A stretch of DNA of 64,000 bases from an uncultured Lachnospiraceae bacterium (lineage in GTDB: Bacteria; Bacillota; Clostridia; Lachnospirales; Lachnospiraceae): contig CANRLR010000005.1 of assembly GCA_947631505.1 (NCBI GenBank), forward strand, positions 62,001 through 126,000, given 5' to 3'. Positions 18,407-26,926 of this stretch are shown piece after piece. The notes under the pieces are model-generated. The model was not told the origin of the DNA and ran no database searches. It saw only the letters and a list, made by a program, of their open reading frames with translations. Each line of letters begins with the position of its first letter. Positions within the stretch are counted from its first letter, which is position 1. The position numbers and the translations under genes are program-made.

Positions 18407-18961
18407 TTAATGCCCGCTTCTTAACATACAAAACAAAAGTTCCGTCATTGGTTTTTTTCTCGGTCCTAGGACACATTTCTGTATAACAGCCAGCTTCCAC
18501 CGACCATTCTCGCAATCAATTTCCGTTGGATTTTCAAATTCATCCGTCATTTCTGACATAAAAGGTATTGCAACCATTATTCCAAAGTGATTCGACGAGT
18601 CTGGTGCCACTTCGTGTAAATGTCTCGCGAATGTGCCATCTCGAAAATCCTGCAACAAGTCCTTATAACATTCCATCGTTGTCACTATGTAATTCTTCTC
18701 TCCAAGGAAATTTAATCCATTTCCGCTATAAACATCTTGTTTGCAACTCTTGATTTCATAGCAGACAAATATACCCTTTTCTATATCTGACACAGAGCAC
18801 TGTCCAGCTGGAACAAATTGCATATAGTCAACCCTCTTAGGTTTTCCTTTGGTTGCCCAGGGATCAATGCTGACTTCTTTTGCCCAATATTTACCTATTC
18901 CTCCAAACCTATTTGAAACAAGTAGGTTTCCGAGAAACTCCGTTGTCTTTTTCCTATCCAT
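18407..18961 (-). CDS. Putative nuclease-fold phage protein
   Basis: A 184-aa protein beginning MDRKKTTEFLGNLLVSNRFGGIGKYWAKEVSIDPW. The stretch RVDYMQF...GIFVCYEIKSCKQDVYSG has the D...E-x-K spacing of PD-(D/E)xK endonucleases and of MmcB-like repair proteins, but I cannot confirm the fold. The ATG overlaps the stop of the upstream gene (TGATG). Confidence 0.5.
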   Translation of the reverse strand: MDRKKTTEFLGNLLVSNRFGGIGKYWAKEVSIDPWATKGKPKRVDYMQFVPAGQCSVSDIEKGIFVCYEIKSCKQDVYSGNGLNFLGEKNYIVTTMECYKDLLQDFRDGTFARHLHEVAPDSSNHFGIMVAIPFMSEMTDEFENPTEIDCENGRWKLAVIQKCVLGPRKKPMTELLFCMLRSGH

Positions 18962-19266
18962 CACAATCCCCTTTCCTTCAATTTCCGGCTGATAATAGGT
19001 ATCAGCATCTTTGCCGACATTTTCATATGAATCGCCGTCGGAGCTTCCACAATTTTAATCAGCATATCCACATATACCTGCTCAGCAGATAAACCTTCCG
19101 CATAATCTTCCGCCTGCTTTTTTGTTTCCTGCACAATAGGAATACCATTACACAATTCAGCAATCTCATGGATTAGCTGTGTGCCTCTGCTCGTAAATGC
19201 AACGCTATTATCTTCTTGTGCCATGGGCTCATCTAAAAGCTCACTGATCAAATCATCAATTTTCAT
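18961..19266 (-). CDS. Small phage protein, unknown
   Basis: A 101-aa acidic helical protein (MKIDDLISELLDEPMAQED). No family recognised. Overlaps the preceding ASCH pseudogene by 11 nt and the next gene by 3 nt, so it belongs to the same early operon. Confidence 0.6.
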   Translation of the reverse strand: MKIDDLISELLDEPMAQEDNSVAFTSRGTQLIHEIAELCNGIPIVQETKKQAEDYAEGLSAEQVYVDMLIKIVEAPTAIHMKMSAKMLIPIISRKLKERGL

Positions 19267-19581
19267 GCTGCACCTCCTTAATATGTAACCGATAGTAAAT
19301 TTTACCGGGTTCTGCTCCCCATTCTTCCTTGCCTATGCCAACTGATAATGTGCATTTCGCTATGAATGAGGGAGAGGTTTTACTGTAACCGTTGCGGAAC
19401 ATTATGCTTGCAACAAAACTTTTAGTTTCAAGACATTTTGGATACACAACTCCGTATGCACATTCTCCAAACACTTTTGAAAACCTAGACATCCAATAAG
19501 ATGTTGTTTCCCGATATTTCTCTTTTTCTCGCCTGACAAAATGATGTCAAACCATTTCTTTTTAATTGGTAGTACTAACAT
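19256..19581 (-). pseudogene. ASCH-domain protein broken by a -1 frameshift
   Basis: The N-terminus MLVLPIKKKWFDIILSGEK reads in one frame; the rest, EKYRETTSYWMSRFSKVFGECAYGV...IYYRLHIKEV, reads in the -1 frame. Joined, they make an ordinary small ASCH protein (SGEKK-EKYRE is the family signature). The break lies in a run of five Ts on the plus strand at 19523-19527 (A5 on the mRNA); one lost A explains it. Start ATG 19581 with GGAGG 9 nt upstream. Could be a real mutation, a sequencing error, or a G_AAA_AAG slip site. Confidence 0.75.
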
Positions 19582-19594
19582 TTTCATTGCCCTC

Positions 19595-19906
19595 CTATTC
19601 CTCTGGCATTTCATAAACCAAATTCTGTGCGAATATGTATGGTCTCTGCACCATTGCCGCCTGGTCGTAGGCATAATCTGAAAATCTCTCATTTTCGTAT
19701 GCCTGACATATTTCTTTTAGAATTTCAAGACAGCGTTCTTTTGATTTGTACTTCCCGACCTCTTCAAGGCATCCATCTGAAATAAAAATTTTATGTTGGA
19801 TTTCTTCTTTCCTGCCATTCTTTACAGTATCCTCTCCGTATTCCAAACCATTGAAAGATATTCCGAATATCATCAATTTTTCTTTATTCTGACTAACTAT
19901 CAACAT
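19595..19906 (-). CDS. Small phage protein, unknown
   Basis: A 103-aa protein, beta-rich then helical (KSKERCLEILKEICQAYENE). Similar proteins are common in Clostridia phages but no function is known to me. ATG 19906 is chosen for its GGAGG at 9 nt. Confidence 0.6.
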   Translation of the reverse strand: MLIVSQNKEKLMIFGISFNGLEYGEDTVKNGRKEEIQHKIFISDGCLEEVGKYKSKERCLEILKEICQAYENERFSDYAYDQAAMVQRPYIFAQNLVYEMPEE

Positions 19907-20234
19907 TCTTATCATCCTCCTTTTTTACATAAACCTGCCGTCCAGCATATGTAACACCTTTTATTGGTTCAAAATGCGCAAGTTCCTCACATTTTTCTTG
20001 ATACAGTTTATCTATTTCCATCATCTGCTGCGGAGTAAGACCTGTCTTTTCATACTCTGCCAGTCGCTTGAAACATTCATTGATTACGCAATCTGTGCAA
20101 ACCCCACCTTTAGTCATGCAATGGTCAGGGCAAGTATCGCAATCGTCTACCTTTCCATCACGTCCTACGCTACATAACGCCTTTGGCATATAACCACCTT
20201 CAAAATATCCATCCTCAATCATCAATTTTTCCAT
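19893..20234 (-). CDS. Cysteine-rich phage protein
   Basis: A 113-aa protein with a cysteine cluster, DDCDTCPDHCMTKGGVCTDCVINECF, that probably binds zinc, then a helix with LAEYEKTGLTPQQMMEIDKLYQEKCEEL, a motif very common in small early phage proteins. The start ATG 20234 has AAGG 8 nt upstream. A longer open frame runs through it from the broken DUF551 gene, but that is a by-product of the frameshift. Confidence 0.65.
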   Translation of the reverse strand: MEKLMIEDGYFEGGYMPKALCSVGRDGKVDDCDTCPDHCMTKGGVCTDCVINECFKRLAEYEKTGLTPQQMMEIDKLYQEKCEELAHFEPIKGVTYAGRQVYVKKEDDKNVDS

Positions 20235-20244
20235 ACTATTTACC

Positions 20245-20633
20245 TTATCCTTCCTGTTTATATGATTCTGGCAGAGGCTGCCAAGCAATAAATTCGAGTG
20301 GCACTCGGTCACATCGCCCATCCAGATGCCTTTATGATGACATGATACCCCATAAGTCTGAAACATCTTATTATATTCTCCATATCGAAAATATTCGTAC
20401 CAAACAAGTACATCCTTTCCGTCTTCCGGCAGTCGTTCACTACATGGAATCCACTCATTGAGTTTAGGCTGTTTTTTAATTTTTCCAATTACATTATGCA
20501 ACATTGCTAATTGATTTCTTAGTGCGAATTCAAACATTGCCTCATTTGGGTTCTTTTCCGCTGTGTAAAGCTGTTTTTGCGTCTTCTTACCTAATTCACA
20601 TAAATCTTCAAGTAACTTTTTTTCATCAATCAT
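20245..20633 (-). pseudogene. DUF551 protein broken by a -1 frameshift
   Basis: ATG 20633 (GGAG 9 nt upstream) opens a frame with the DUF551 signature NEWIPCSERLPEDGKDVLVWYEY. The domain's ending, EFIAWQPLPESYKQEG and a TAA at 20245, is in the -1 frame. The break is at 20307-20312; one lost G in GTG(G)ACC would explain it. The intact protein would be about 130 aa. DUF551 proteins are frequent in phages; function unknown. Confidence 0.75.
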
Positions 20634-20634
20634 C

Positions 20635-21048
20635 TTATTTTTCTCCTTTTCTCTTTCTGCCATATTTCATTGTAAGAGCTAGACCATCTTCGCCTATATC
20701 ACTGCTCTTTTCCTCCTGCCCTAATTTCTTTTTGCATTTTTCCAATGCCGCATCATAGTCATATCCAATCTGCTCCGAAAGCCTGTCTGCCATTTTTATG
20801 AATTTCTCTCGATAATAGACCTTCCATTGAATATCACTTCTTAACTCATCCAGCATTTTCACATAATCGTGCAGCATACAAATAATCAGAACAATATCAC
20901 CATAGGAACAACTGACAACATAATCACACATCAGCTTCAAATTGATGGCTTTTTCAATCATTACTTGTTTTTTCTCTTCCTTAGACATCTCTTTTTCTAT
21001 CTCCTGAAGAAATTGAAAAAAAAACCATAATTGTTCTTGCTTATCCAT
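20635..21048 (-). CDS. Small phage protein, unknown
   Basis: A 137-aa, almost wholly helical, charged protein. No family recognised. Its end runs into the ribosome site of the next gene. Confidence 0.55.
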   Translation of the reverse strand: MDKQEQLWFFFQFLQEIEKEMSKEEKKQVMIEKAINLKLMCDYVVSCSYGDIVLIICMLHDYVKMLDELRSDIQWKVYYREKFIKMADRLSEQIGYDYDAALEKCKKKLGQEEKSSDIGEDGLALTMKYGRKRKGEK

Positions 21049-21391
21049 CCTTTTTACCTCCGATCACTTTGAATTTCTTCCGCCTTTGTTTTGCATGATA
21101 ATCATCAATTTCATATCTGACACATTGCTCCCTTTCTATATTTCTTTTCACAGTATTACCATCAAATTTTCGACAATCATCACAGAAAAAACATGCCTCC
21201 CAGTCATCAGGGAATTTATTATCCCCCAGATGAACCGTTATGCTTTCTGCATTGTTTATACAGGAATTGCACAGACAGTAATAGCATGGGTCCACCATCG
21301 GAGTTCTCCGCTCAACACATTTATTGGTGTTTTGTTGCAGTTTTTCTTCCGATATATTCATGAATTCATCAAATCGCAACTGCCCTTTCAT
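21041..21391 (-). CDS. Zinc-binding-like phage protein
   Basis: A 116-aa protein with two Cys pairs on each side (PCYYCLCNSC and CFFCDDC), a likely zinc site, and a basic C-terminus (AKQRRKKFKVIGGKKDG). Function unknown; overlaps the next gene by 8 nt. Confidence 0.6.
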   Translation of the reverse strand: MKGQLRFDEFMNISEEKLQQNTNKCVERRTPMVDPCYYCLCNSCINNAESITVHLGDNKFPDDWEACFFCDDCRKFDGNTVKRNIEREQCVRYEIDDYHAKQRRKKFKVIGGKKDG

Positions 21392-21403
21392 TTTGGTGTT
21401 CCC

Positions 21404-22114
21404 TCACTGTATCCATGCCTCCTGTGGCATATTTTCTAAAATTCTGTCCAACTCCTCTATTTCTTTGCCGAAGTTATAACGAAATCCAAGCGATTCTTTT
21501 TCGGCTTTTTCATATACCTCTTCTATCTGCTTAACCATCTGCAGATATCCGGTGTTCTGATCATGAAGAATGTCAAGAGCAGCCTTCAGGCAGTCATATC
21601 TATGGCTTAACGCTATGTATCCCTGGTAGACCTTGAAGCATTGCCTGGTCGCTACTATCAAATCATCCTTTGTCATGCGCTTCAGTGCCTTTTTCGCATC
21701 ATCCTCTGCAAAAGAATCCATGCAGTCAATCCCATAATAATCCTGTTCGTATGAATCAAATCCTAGGAGGCCGCCAAAACTGTCCCCGGCGCCAGCAGCC
21801 ACAAAAAACTTATCAAAACAATCCGGCACCCATTCCTCCCTTAAGTCATTGGACATCTGCTCACATTCCGCACATAAGTCTGCAAACATCATCTTAAATT
21901 CATATGCCTCATCCTCATTTCCGTCCAAAGCATTGACAAGCGTTTCCTCGTCTGTGTCAGTATACCAATGAACATCCTCGCATTTCTCCTGAATCTCCCA
22001 CAGCTTATCTGTAATGGTTTCCAGATTCAGTTCTTTAACGATTGGCTTTTTATACCGTAGCTGCCTTGCCTTTTCCCGTTTTGTTTCTTCAGCATCTACT
22101 GCCTTGTCCGTCAT
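21404..22114 (-). CDS. Phage protein, unknown, acidic
   Basis: A 236-aa acidic protein; ATG 22114 with GGAGG upstream and an ATGA overlap with the gene before. It has a central Gly-rich segment (AAGAGDSFGGLLGFDSYEQDYYGID) found in other Clostridia phage proteins of unknown role, and a helical C-terminus. Confidence 0.6.
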   Translation of the reverse strand: MTDKAVDAEETKREKARQLRYKKPIVKELNLETITDKLWEIQEKCEDVHWYTDTDEETLVNALDGNEDEAYEFKMMFADLCAECEQMSNDLREEWVPDCFDKFFVAAGAGDSFGGLLGFDSYEQDYYGIDCMDSFAEDDAKKALKRMTKDDLIVATRQCFKVYQGYIALSHRYDCLKAALDILHDQNTGYLQMVKQIEEVYEKAEKESLGFRYNFGKEIEELDRILENMPQEAWIQ

Positions 22115-22689
22115 ACGCTTCCCTCCTTTAATTGTTTCTGAGCCAGCTCGAACGCCAGCATATACAGATCGAGTATATTTGTATTCTCTTTCCCTATATC
22201 TCCGACATGCTCCCACGCATTGTCAATTGTTTCAGACAGGATGTCATATCCTTTGGAACCGATTCCTCGGTCATAATCAAAATCCTCTAAAATAGCTTGG
22301 ATAGCTTCGTCATTGCTATCGAAATTCGGTTGCCAGCACCAATCTTCTACGCCAAATTCTTCAAATAGGTCAATCAGGTCTCCCTTAGCCTTTTCCTCGT
22401 CATACACATAAATGTTTCTTGAAAGGCAGTTTATCTTTTCCTCGAAATACCCTGTATTGCAGACAAAGTCACCAAATTTTTCATAGGTCATATTATTGTA
22501 ATTTGTTGCAATTAGCTCTCCCAAATCACCAGATATATGCAACCGATAATAATCCTCTTCAAACAGGAATCTGATTCTGTAATCTGATGAATCAGGCCTT
22601 TTGAAATCCAGAATCTTAATGTTTCCGTAATCATTAAAAGAGGCCTTATGGTTTCTAAAATTCTCTTTCTGTCTTTCTAAATCAATCAT
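22111..22689 (-). CDS. Phage protein, unknown
   Basis: A 192-aa protein starting MIDLERQKENFRNHKASFNDYGNI (ATG 22689, AGGAGG 7 nt upstream). Mixed alpha/beta N-terminal domain (YRIRFLFEEDYYRLHISGDLGELIATNYNN) and helical C-terminus (LYMLAFELAQKQL). This start block is widespread in phages; no function known. Confidence 0.6.
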   Translation of the reverse strand: MIDLERQKENFRNHKASFNDYGNIKILDFKRPDSSDYRIRFLFEEDYYRLHISGDLGELIATNYNNMTYEKFGDFVCNTGYFEEKINCLSRNIYVYDEEKAKGDLIDLFEEFGVEDWCWQPNFDSNDEAIQAILEDFDYDRGIGSKGYDILSETIDNAWEHVGDIGKENTNILDLYMLAFELAQKQLKEGSV

Positions 22690-22796
22690 TCCGTACCTCC
22701 TAATTGTGTGTGGCATTAAAATTTTCCATTGCCCACTTATTCCCTGTCGCTGCTACCGCAATTCTTGTACGCTCCTGCCGCATTTTGGACAAATCA

Positions 22797-23009
22797 TCAC
22801 TCACTCTCCGTTTCCTCTGTTATATCCGCCAATATCGCTTCCGTATCCAAAAGTTCTTCTATTTCTTTGTCGCAACATGGAGGCTCAATTGTCGGTCCAC
22901 CGTAACACCGCACCTCATGGGCACAATCGCTGTCATATATGCAGTACCGGCAATAATCGTCTCCGTCATGTGTTTCTATCCACTTAGCAAGTTTTTCATC
23001 ATCACTCAT
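22797..23009 (-). CDS. Small cysteine-rich phage protein
   Basis: A 70-aa acidic protein with seven cysteines in DYCRYCIYDSDCAHEVRC and PPCC, likely metal-binding. Its start overlaps the end of the methylase fragment by 8 nt. Confidence 0.55.
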   Translation of the reverse strand: MSDDEKLAKWIETHDGDDYCRYCIYDSDCAHEVRCYGGPTIEPPCCDKEIEELLDTEAILADITEETESE

Positions 23010-23223
23010 TATTCTTCATCCCTCCTATATCATTAAATGTCAGCTGCCTACATGGTGGCTCATAATTCATCCAAAGGATTTCTCTCTTTTTAGAACACGC
23101 CTGAGAATACGCTGTCATTTCATATTTGCTCCATTCTGCCAGCATTATATTGTAAAGTTCTGTTTCGTAACCGCTGATAATTACATATCCCTTATGCCTT
23201 AAAAGCACATCCAAAAGTGCCAT
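23002..23223 (-). pseudogene. C-terminal fragment of a D12-class DNA adenine methylase
   Basis: Only the last 73 residues remain: LLDVLLRHKGYVIISGYETELY and KKREILWMNYEPP are the C-terminal blocks of phage Dam-like N6-adenine methylases. The AdoMet-binding FxGxG and the DPPY motif are missing. The 5' end is fused, out of frame, to the truncated PAPS-reductase-like gene, a sign of a deletion joining the two. Confidence 0.8.
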
Positions 23224-24176
23224 TCTTTATAATTTTGTTCTCTAAGACGGTCAAACCGGTTCGGCCTTGTTTCTAGATGTATTCCGAATCCACACATGGA
23301 ACACCCGGTTCTCTGTGCTTTTGTAGTATAAAGCGTCCCGTCTTGTTTCCTTTTTATTTCTCCATAGATTTCCGGCACTGGCACATCTAAATCCAATGCA
23401 AGTTGTAAGATATCCTGTCTAAAAAATGGAGCAAACGGAGCGGAACGCATAACAGTTTTTCCGTAATAATTACATCCATGCTCTACAAGTGCCTCTTCCC
23501 TTTGCCCACCCTCCGAAGCCATCATGCCGAGAAATGGCCAGCTGTTATGTTTTTTCGCCTAATCGTCGCACGGCTTTTCTTTTAGAAAATAGCAGCACTT
23601 GTTGGAAACTTTAAAAGGTGCTTCTTTGTAATGCGTTCCATATTGTTCATTTGCCATGCCAGCGAACAAATTAAGCCATTTCTGTGGAAGCTTCATTCTG
23701 CTATTTGTAGCAAAATGACCCTGTTCTCCGCATTCTCCTGTTATAATAGCGTGTCGGACTGTTTGGTTCTTTTCGGATGGATGCTGGAGTAAGTCAATTT
23801 TTCCTGCAATTCTCTTGCTAATTACCGGGAATCCAATTTCATTTAGCACTTCTACTTTAGTTTTATAAGATTTTAACCGTTTTACTCCAAGACTTTTGTG
23901 AATCTCTTGTATACTTTTATCTTCAACGCCGGATACAGATATAGCTGGTATATCTATTCCCAGCTTCCGAATTAGTAACAGAAGAGTTATACTATCCAGT
24001 CCGCCCACACTTACATGTGTGTTGCAGCCCCGCTTGTCCATTTCTTCTATAAATTCAAGTATTCTTTGTTCTGCTCTGCGAACCTTTACAAAATATGGCA
24101 GATTCTGCATAGCAGTAAACTTCTGTTTTGCCTCTTTCTTTTTCTGTCTCCATTGTTCATATTCTTTATCTTTCAT
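23199..24176 (-). pseudogene. PAPS-reductase/DndC-like phage protein with in-frame amber stop
   Basis: The PP-loop family N-terminus (RAEQRILEFIEEMDKRGCNTHVSVGGLDSITLLLLIRKL) runs to KEKPCDD and a TAG at 23559-23561; the same frame resumes with AKKHNSWPFLGMMASEGGQREEALVEHGCNYYG, the expected continuation (family residue there is usually Trp, TGG). The end is also lost: after NYKEWHFW the frame runs out at the junction with the methylase fragment. The P-loop here reads SVGGLDS rather than SFSGGKDS-like, so activity was already doubtful. Probably inactive. Confidence 0.8.
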
Positions 24177-24200
24177 TTTTGGAAATAGAATCTCCTTTCC

Positions 24201-24229
24201 GCTCCCGGTATTACACCGTTACCGGGAGC
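24201..24229 (-). promoter_or_regulatory. GCTCCCGGTA hairpin abutting a ribosome binding site
   Basis: Perfect 10-bp stem GCTCCCGGTA / TACCGGGAGC with a 9-nt loop. On the minus strand it is followed at once by GGAAAGGAG, as in the copy at 17682-17712. Not a terminator, since no T run follows. Confidence 0.5.
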
Positions 24230-24263
24230 TGCTGCCTGTTTACGGTTACGTCCGTGATGTATG

Positions 24264-24899
24264 TTAATTTGGTGCAATCCTATTCCGTCTTAGAAAATGT
24301 AATTCCATTAAATCAGCTGCTGTGAGATATTCTTTGGCGAATTTACTATTTCTATGGGTTTCCTTTACCTTTTCCCGGAACTGTTCTAATGTGCCAAAGA
24401 AACAACCACATTTTACGCCTATACTTCCATCCTTTTGTCGAAAAAATGTTGTTGTCCGGTGCATGGATCCAAATCCATGTATTGTTGTATAATCTGCGTT
24501 ACCGTACACCACTGCGTCACCGTACACCATTGCGTTACCGGACACCCATGCGTTACCGGACACCCATGCGTCACCGGACACCACTGCGTCACCGGACACC
24601 CATGCGTCACCGGACACTCTTGCGTCACCGGACACTCTTGCGTTACCGTACACTCTTGCGTTACCGGACACTCTTGCGTTACCGTACACCCTTGCGTCAC
24701 CGTACACCACTGCGTTACCGTACACCACTGCGTTATCGTACACCCATGCGTTACTATGTTGGCTTATATTTTCTTCCTTTTCGATGTATCCACCAAGGTC
24801 TCCCCCTTTTACATTTTTAAAAGAGATTAAAGCCTTAATTCTAAATAATTTCTTTCCACAATACATTTTTGTATCCGATGTTAATTCAAATTTCAACAC
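24264..24899 (-). CDS. Hexapeptide-repeat (left-handed beta-helix) phage protein
   Basis: A 211-aa protein. Residues 45-135 are about fifteen six-residue repeats of the type G-[ND]-A-x-V-[YS], the pattern of a left-handed parallel beta helix. Flanking domains are KNVKGGDLGGYIEKEENIS before and a C-terminal DGSIGVKCGCFFGTLEQFREKVKETH. Similar repeat proteins occur in many Firmicutes phages without a known role. GTG start with GGAGG 7 nt upstream. Confidence 0.8.
   Translation of the reverse strand: MLKFELTSDTKMYCGKKLFRIKALISFKNVKGGDLGGYIEKEENISQHSNAWVYDNAVVYGNAVVYGDARVYGNARVSGNARVYGNARVSGDARVSGDAWVSGDAVVSGDAWVSGNAWVSGNAMVYGDAVVYGNADYTTIHGFGSMHRTTTFFRQKDGSIGVKCGCFFGTLEQFREKVKETHRNSKFAKEYLTAADLMELHFLRRNRIAPN
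24495..24755. repeat. 18-bp tandem coding repeat array
   Basis: About fifteen copies of an 18-bp unit (for example GCGTCACCGGACACCCAT read on the plus strand), with variants in two codon positions. Each unit encodes one turn of the beta helix. Repeat number can change by recombination or slippage without losing frame. Confidence 0.9.
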
Positions 24900-24931
24900 G
24901 ACAATTCCTCCTTTACCAGTTTAATAATTGT

Positions 24932-25081
24932 TTAATTGCTGTTTTTATGTCCTTCCATAGTTCCCTCATTTTTTGGTTTTTCCCATTTTTTTAAATCATC
25001 CAGCAGACCATAATCTACTGCCAGATCAAAGATTTGTTTTTCTTCCGGAGACATTTTATTGTATTCCGCTTCCCAGTCCAT
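24932..25081 (-). CDS. Very small phage protein
   Basis: A 49-aa acidic protein, MDWEAEYNKMSPEEKQIFD, from ATG 25081, which overlaps the upstream gene end. No function known. Confidence 0.5.
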   Translation of the reverse strand: MDWEAEYNKMSPEEKQIFDLAVDYGLLDDLKKWEKPKNEGTMEGHKNSN

Positions 25082-25083
25082 TT

Positions 25084-25356
25084 CTATAACCCTTTCCGCA
25101 CTGCTGCCAGCGTCGAAAGTTCGTTGTAGGAATAACATTCATTTCGCCTTCCGTTTACTTTACAGAGTGCGTGGTGCTTATACAATTTCCGGATCTGTAC
25201 GAAGCCTTTCTTCTTGTTTCCCTCTTCGTCGGTAAAAAGGACACTTATGTTCTGCCCTTTGTACAGATTTAACCGTACTGGAGTCATGTCCTCAGCTGTC
25301 AGCCTTATGTCGGTTTTTGGCTCTTTTGTTACTCCGACTATTAATTTTTCCTTCAT
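25084..25356 (-). CDS. Small phage protein, beta-rich
   Basis: A 90-aa protein (MKEKLIVGVTKEPKTDIRL) with a likely small beta-barrel (RLNLYKGQNISVLFTDEEGNKKKGFVQIRKLYKHHALCKVN). The start ATG 25356 has GGGAG upstream. Not recognised further. Confidence 0.55.
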   Translation of the reverse strand: MKEKLIVGVTKEPKTDIRLTAEDMTPVRLNLYKGQNISVLFTDEEGNKKKGFVQIRKLYKHHALCKVNGRRNECYSYNELSTLAAVRKGL

Positions 25357-25384
25357 TTTTTTCTCCCTTTCAATTGGTGCCAAA

Positions 25385-26926
25385 TTATTGTTGTTTTTTC
25401 TCGTACTTTAGCAGCTCGATTACTTCTGTTTCACTACTTCCACTATGTCGAAACTCCTCGTGTATATCAAATTTAGTTTCTGTCCTTTCGGGCTTTTTCC
25501 CCAAAATATGGTATATAACCTGTGTGTATAAGTGCTCTGACCAATATTGTTTATAAGCCGGCATTTCTTCCACGATAAGCTGTATTCCATCCGGAAAGAT
25601 AAAGCGGTAGTATGTAATGCCAAGAGTCGGGTTTTTATGCCATACTCCCCATTTTTCATAATTTTTTATCCATTCTTTCCGTTCGTCATTGTTTTTTAGA
25701 ATAGGGAAACGATATACCGGTTCAGTCTCCTGTTCCTCTCTCTTTTCCGGTCCGGGAATCATTTCCGGCTGCGATATTGCAACCTCATCATCTTCTTTTT
25801 CCGTCTCCATTTTATTAAAAGTAACATGAGGAATAGGGGGAGCGTCAATGTCTTCTGTATCCTCTAAAAAAGTAACGTTTACATTTTTTGCAATATGTCC
25901 TTCCTGTTCCTTAGATTGCCAGCTGGTAATAACTATATTTAATAAATTGTCATAGGACTGCCGGGACATAAAACTATTTGTTTTATTAACCGCATCATAG
26001 TGATTTGTAAAAAAAATGAAATGTATATTATCATCTGTTGGAAGCTTTATTTTCCCTTTATCTTTTAATAGCCCAATAAGCTTTTCAGTCTTATCCTTTG
26101 TTTCCGTAATATCATAATTTTCATTCAGCCAATTGCCATACGCTAATTCTTCTAGAATTACACGTGCCAATTCCTCATCCATGGCTTGGAGCATTTTGTC
26201 TTTATCACCGTTTACTTGCTTCTCCTTTTGTGTTTTATAGGCCTGTGCCAATTCTTTTACATCCTTAGACAATAACCGGCTGCTCTGTATTACTTCTTTC
26301 TGCTCATCTTCCGGCAGACGAGAAGTTTCATAAGACTTAGAAAAATTAACTTCCCCATTATTAAATGCTTGCATTCCCTCTTTACAAAGGGAAGAATTTA
26401 TCTTATCGACCTGTGCCATTTTAGTAGACGATACTCCAAGAGCCTTTGCTACATAATCTCGCAATGTCCCCTCTATGGTCACATCTCCATTCTTTACCGC
26501 ACGTGCGAGCCATTCTTTATAATCTTTCGCCTGTTGTACCAACGTAACATCATCCAAAATCCGATTAAACGCATTGCCGGATATAAGAGTAAGCATAAAC
26601 ATAGGCTCGGACATTTCTTTAACAAGACAGCGTACTTTCTTAAATTTCCCATATCCCCTATTAATGTTATATTGTATGGCACTAAATCTCCGATGGCCGG
26701 ATATTATATTATCTTTACCTTCTACTCTTCCAATCAATAAAGGTTCCAAATGTCCAACTAAGAGCATGTTATCCGCCAATTCTTCTATATTTTCGACGGG
26801 ATAATTATTCTTTTTGCTTGGGGATATTCCAGCGGCATCAAGGAACATTTCCACATATTCTTCTGTGTTAATATTCATTAATTTGGAGGAATTATTTAGT
26901 TTTTCCGACATTTTTATTCTTGGCAT
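25385..26926 (-). CDS. ParB-like partition protein
   Basis: A 513-aa ParB family protein. The N-terminal ParB/Srx domain has PVENIEELADNMLLVGHLEPLLIGR and the nucleotide-binding GHRRFSAIQ; a KorB-like helix-turn-helix region follows (LRDYVAKALGVSSTKMAQVDKINSSL). A long acidic C-terminal half is unusual for ParB. It lies next to ParA with 35-nt overlap, so the two form one operon. ParAB pairs keep low-copy plasmids; here they suggest a plasmid-like lifestyle of the phage at some stage. Confidence 0.88.
   Translation of the reverse strand: MPRIKMSEKLNNSSKLMNINTEEYVEMFLDAAGISPSKKNNYPVENIEELADNMLLVGHLEPLLIGRVEGKDNIISGHRRFSAIQYNINRGYGKFKKVRCLVKEMSEPMFMLTLISGNAFNRILDDVTLVQQAKDYKEWLARAVKNGDVTIEGTLRDYVAKALGVSSTKMAQVDKINSSLCKEGMQAFNNGEVNFSKSYETSRLPEDEQKEVIQSSRLLSKDVKELAQAYKTQKEKQVNGDKDKMLQAMDEELARVILEELAYGNWLNENYDITETKDKTEKLIGLLKDKGKIKLPTDDNIHFIFFTNHYDAVNKTNSFMSRQSYDNLLNIVITSWQSKEQEGHIAKNVNVTFLEDTEDIDAPPIPHVTFNKMETEKEDDEVAISQPEMIPGPEKREEQETEPVYRFPILKNNDERKEWIKNYEKWGVWHKNPTLGITYYRFIFPDGIQLIVEEMPAYKQYWSEHLYTQVIYHILGKKPERTETKFDIHEEFRHSGSSETEVIELLKYEKKQQ

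Noticed and set aside
23199-24176. Amber (TAG) recoding in this phage, from the in-frame TAG
   Set aside because: Other phage frames (for example the tail chaperone extension and small early genes) end in TAG without sensible read-through, and no suppressor tRNA is seen. A point mutation is simpler.
24389-24830. Plus-strand repeat ORFs and a CRISPR-like look at the 18-bp array
   Set aside because: Repeats are contiguous coding units without spacers. The minus frame has a ribosome site and family-like ends; the others are shadows.
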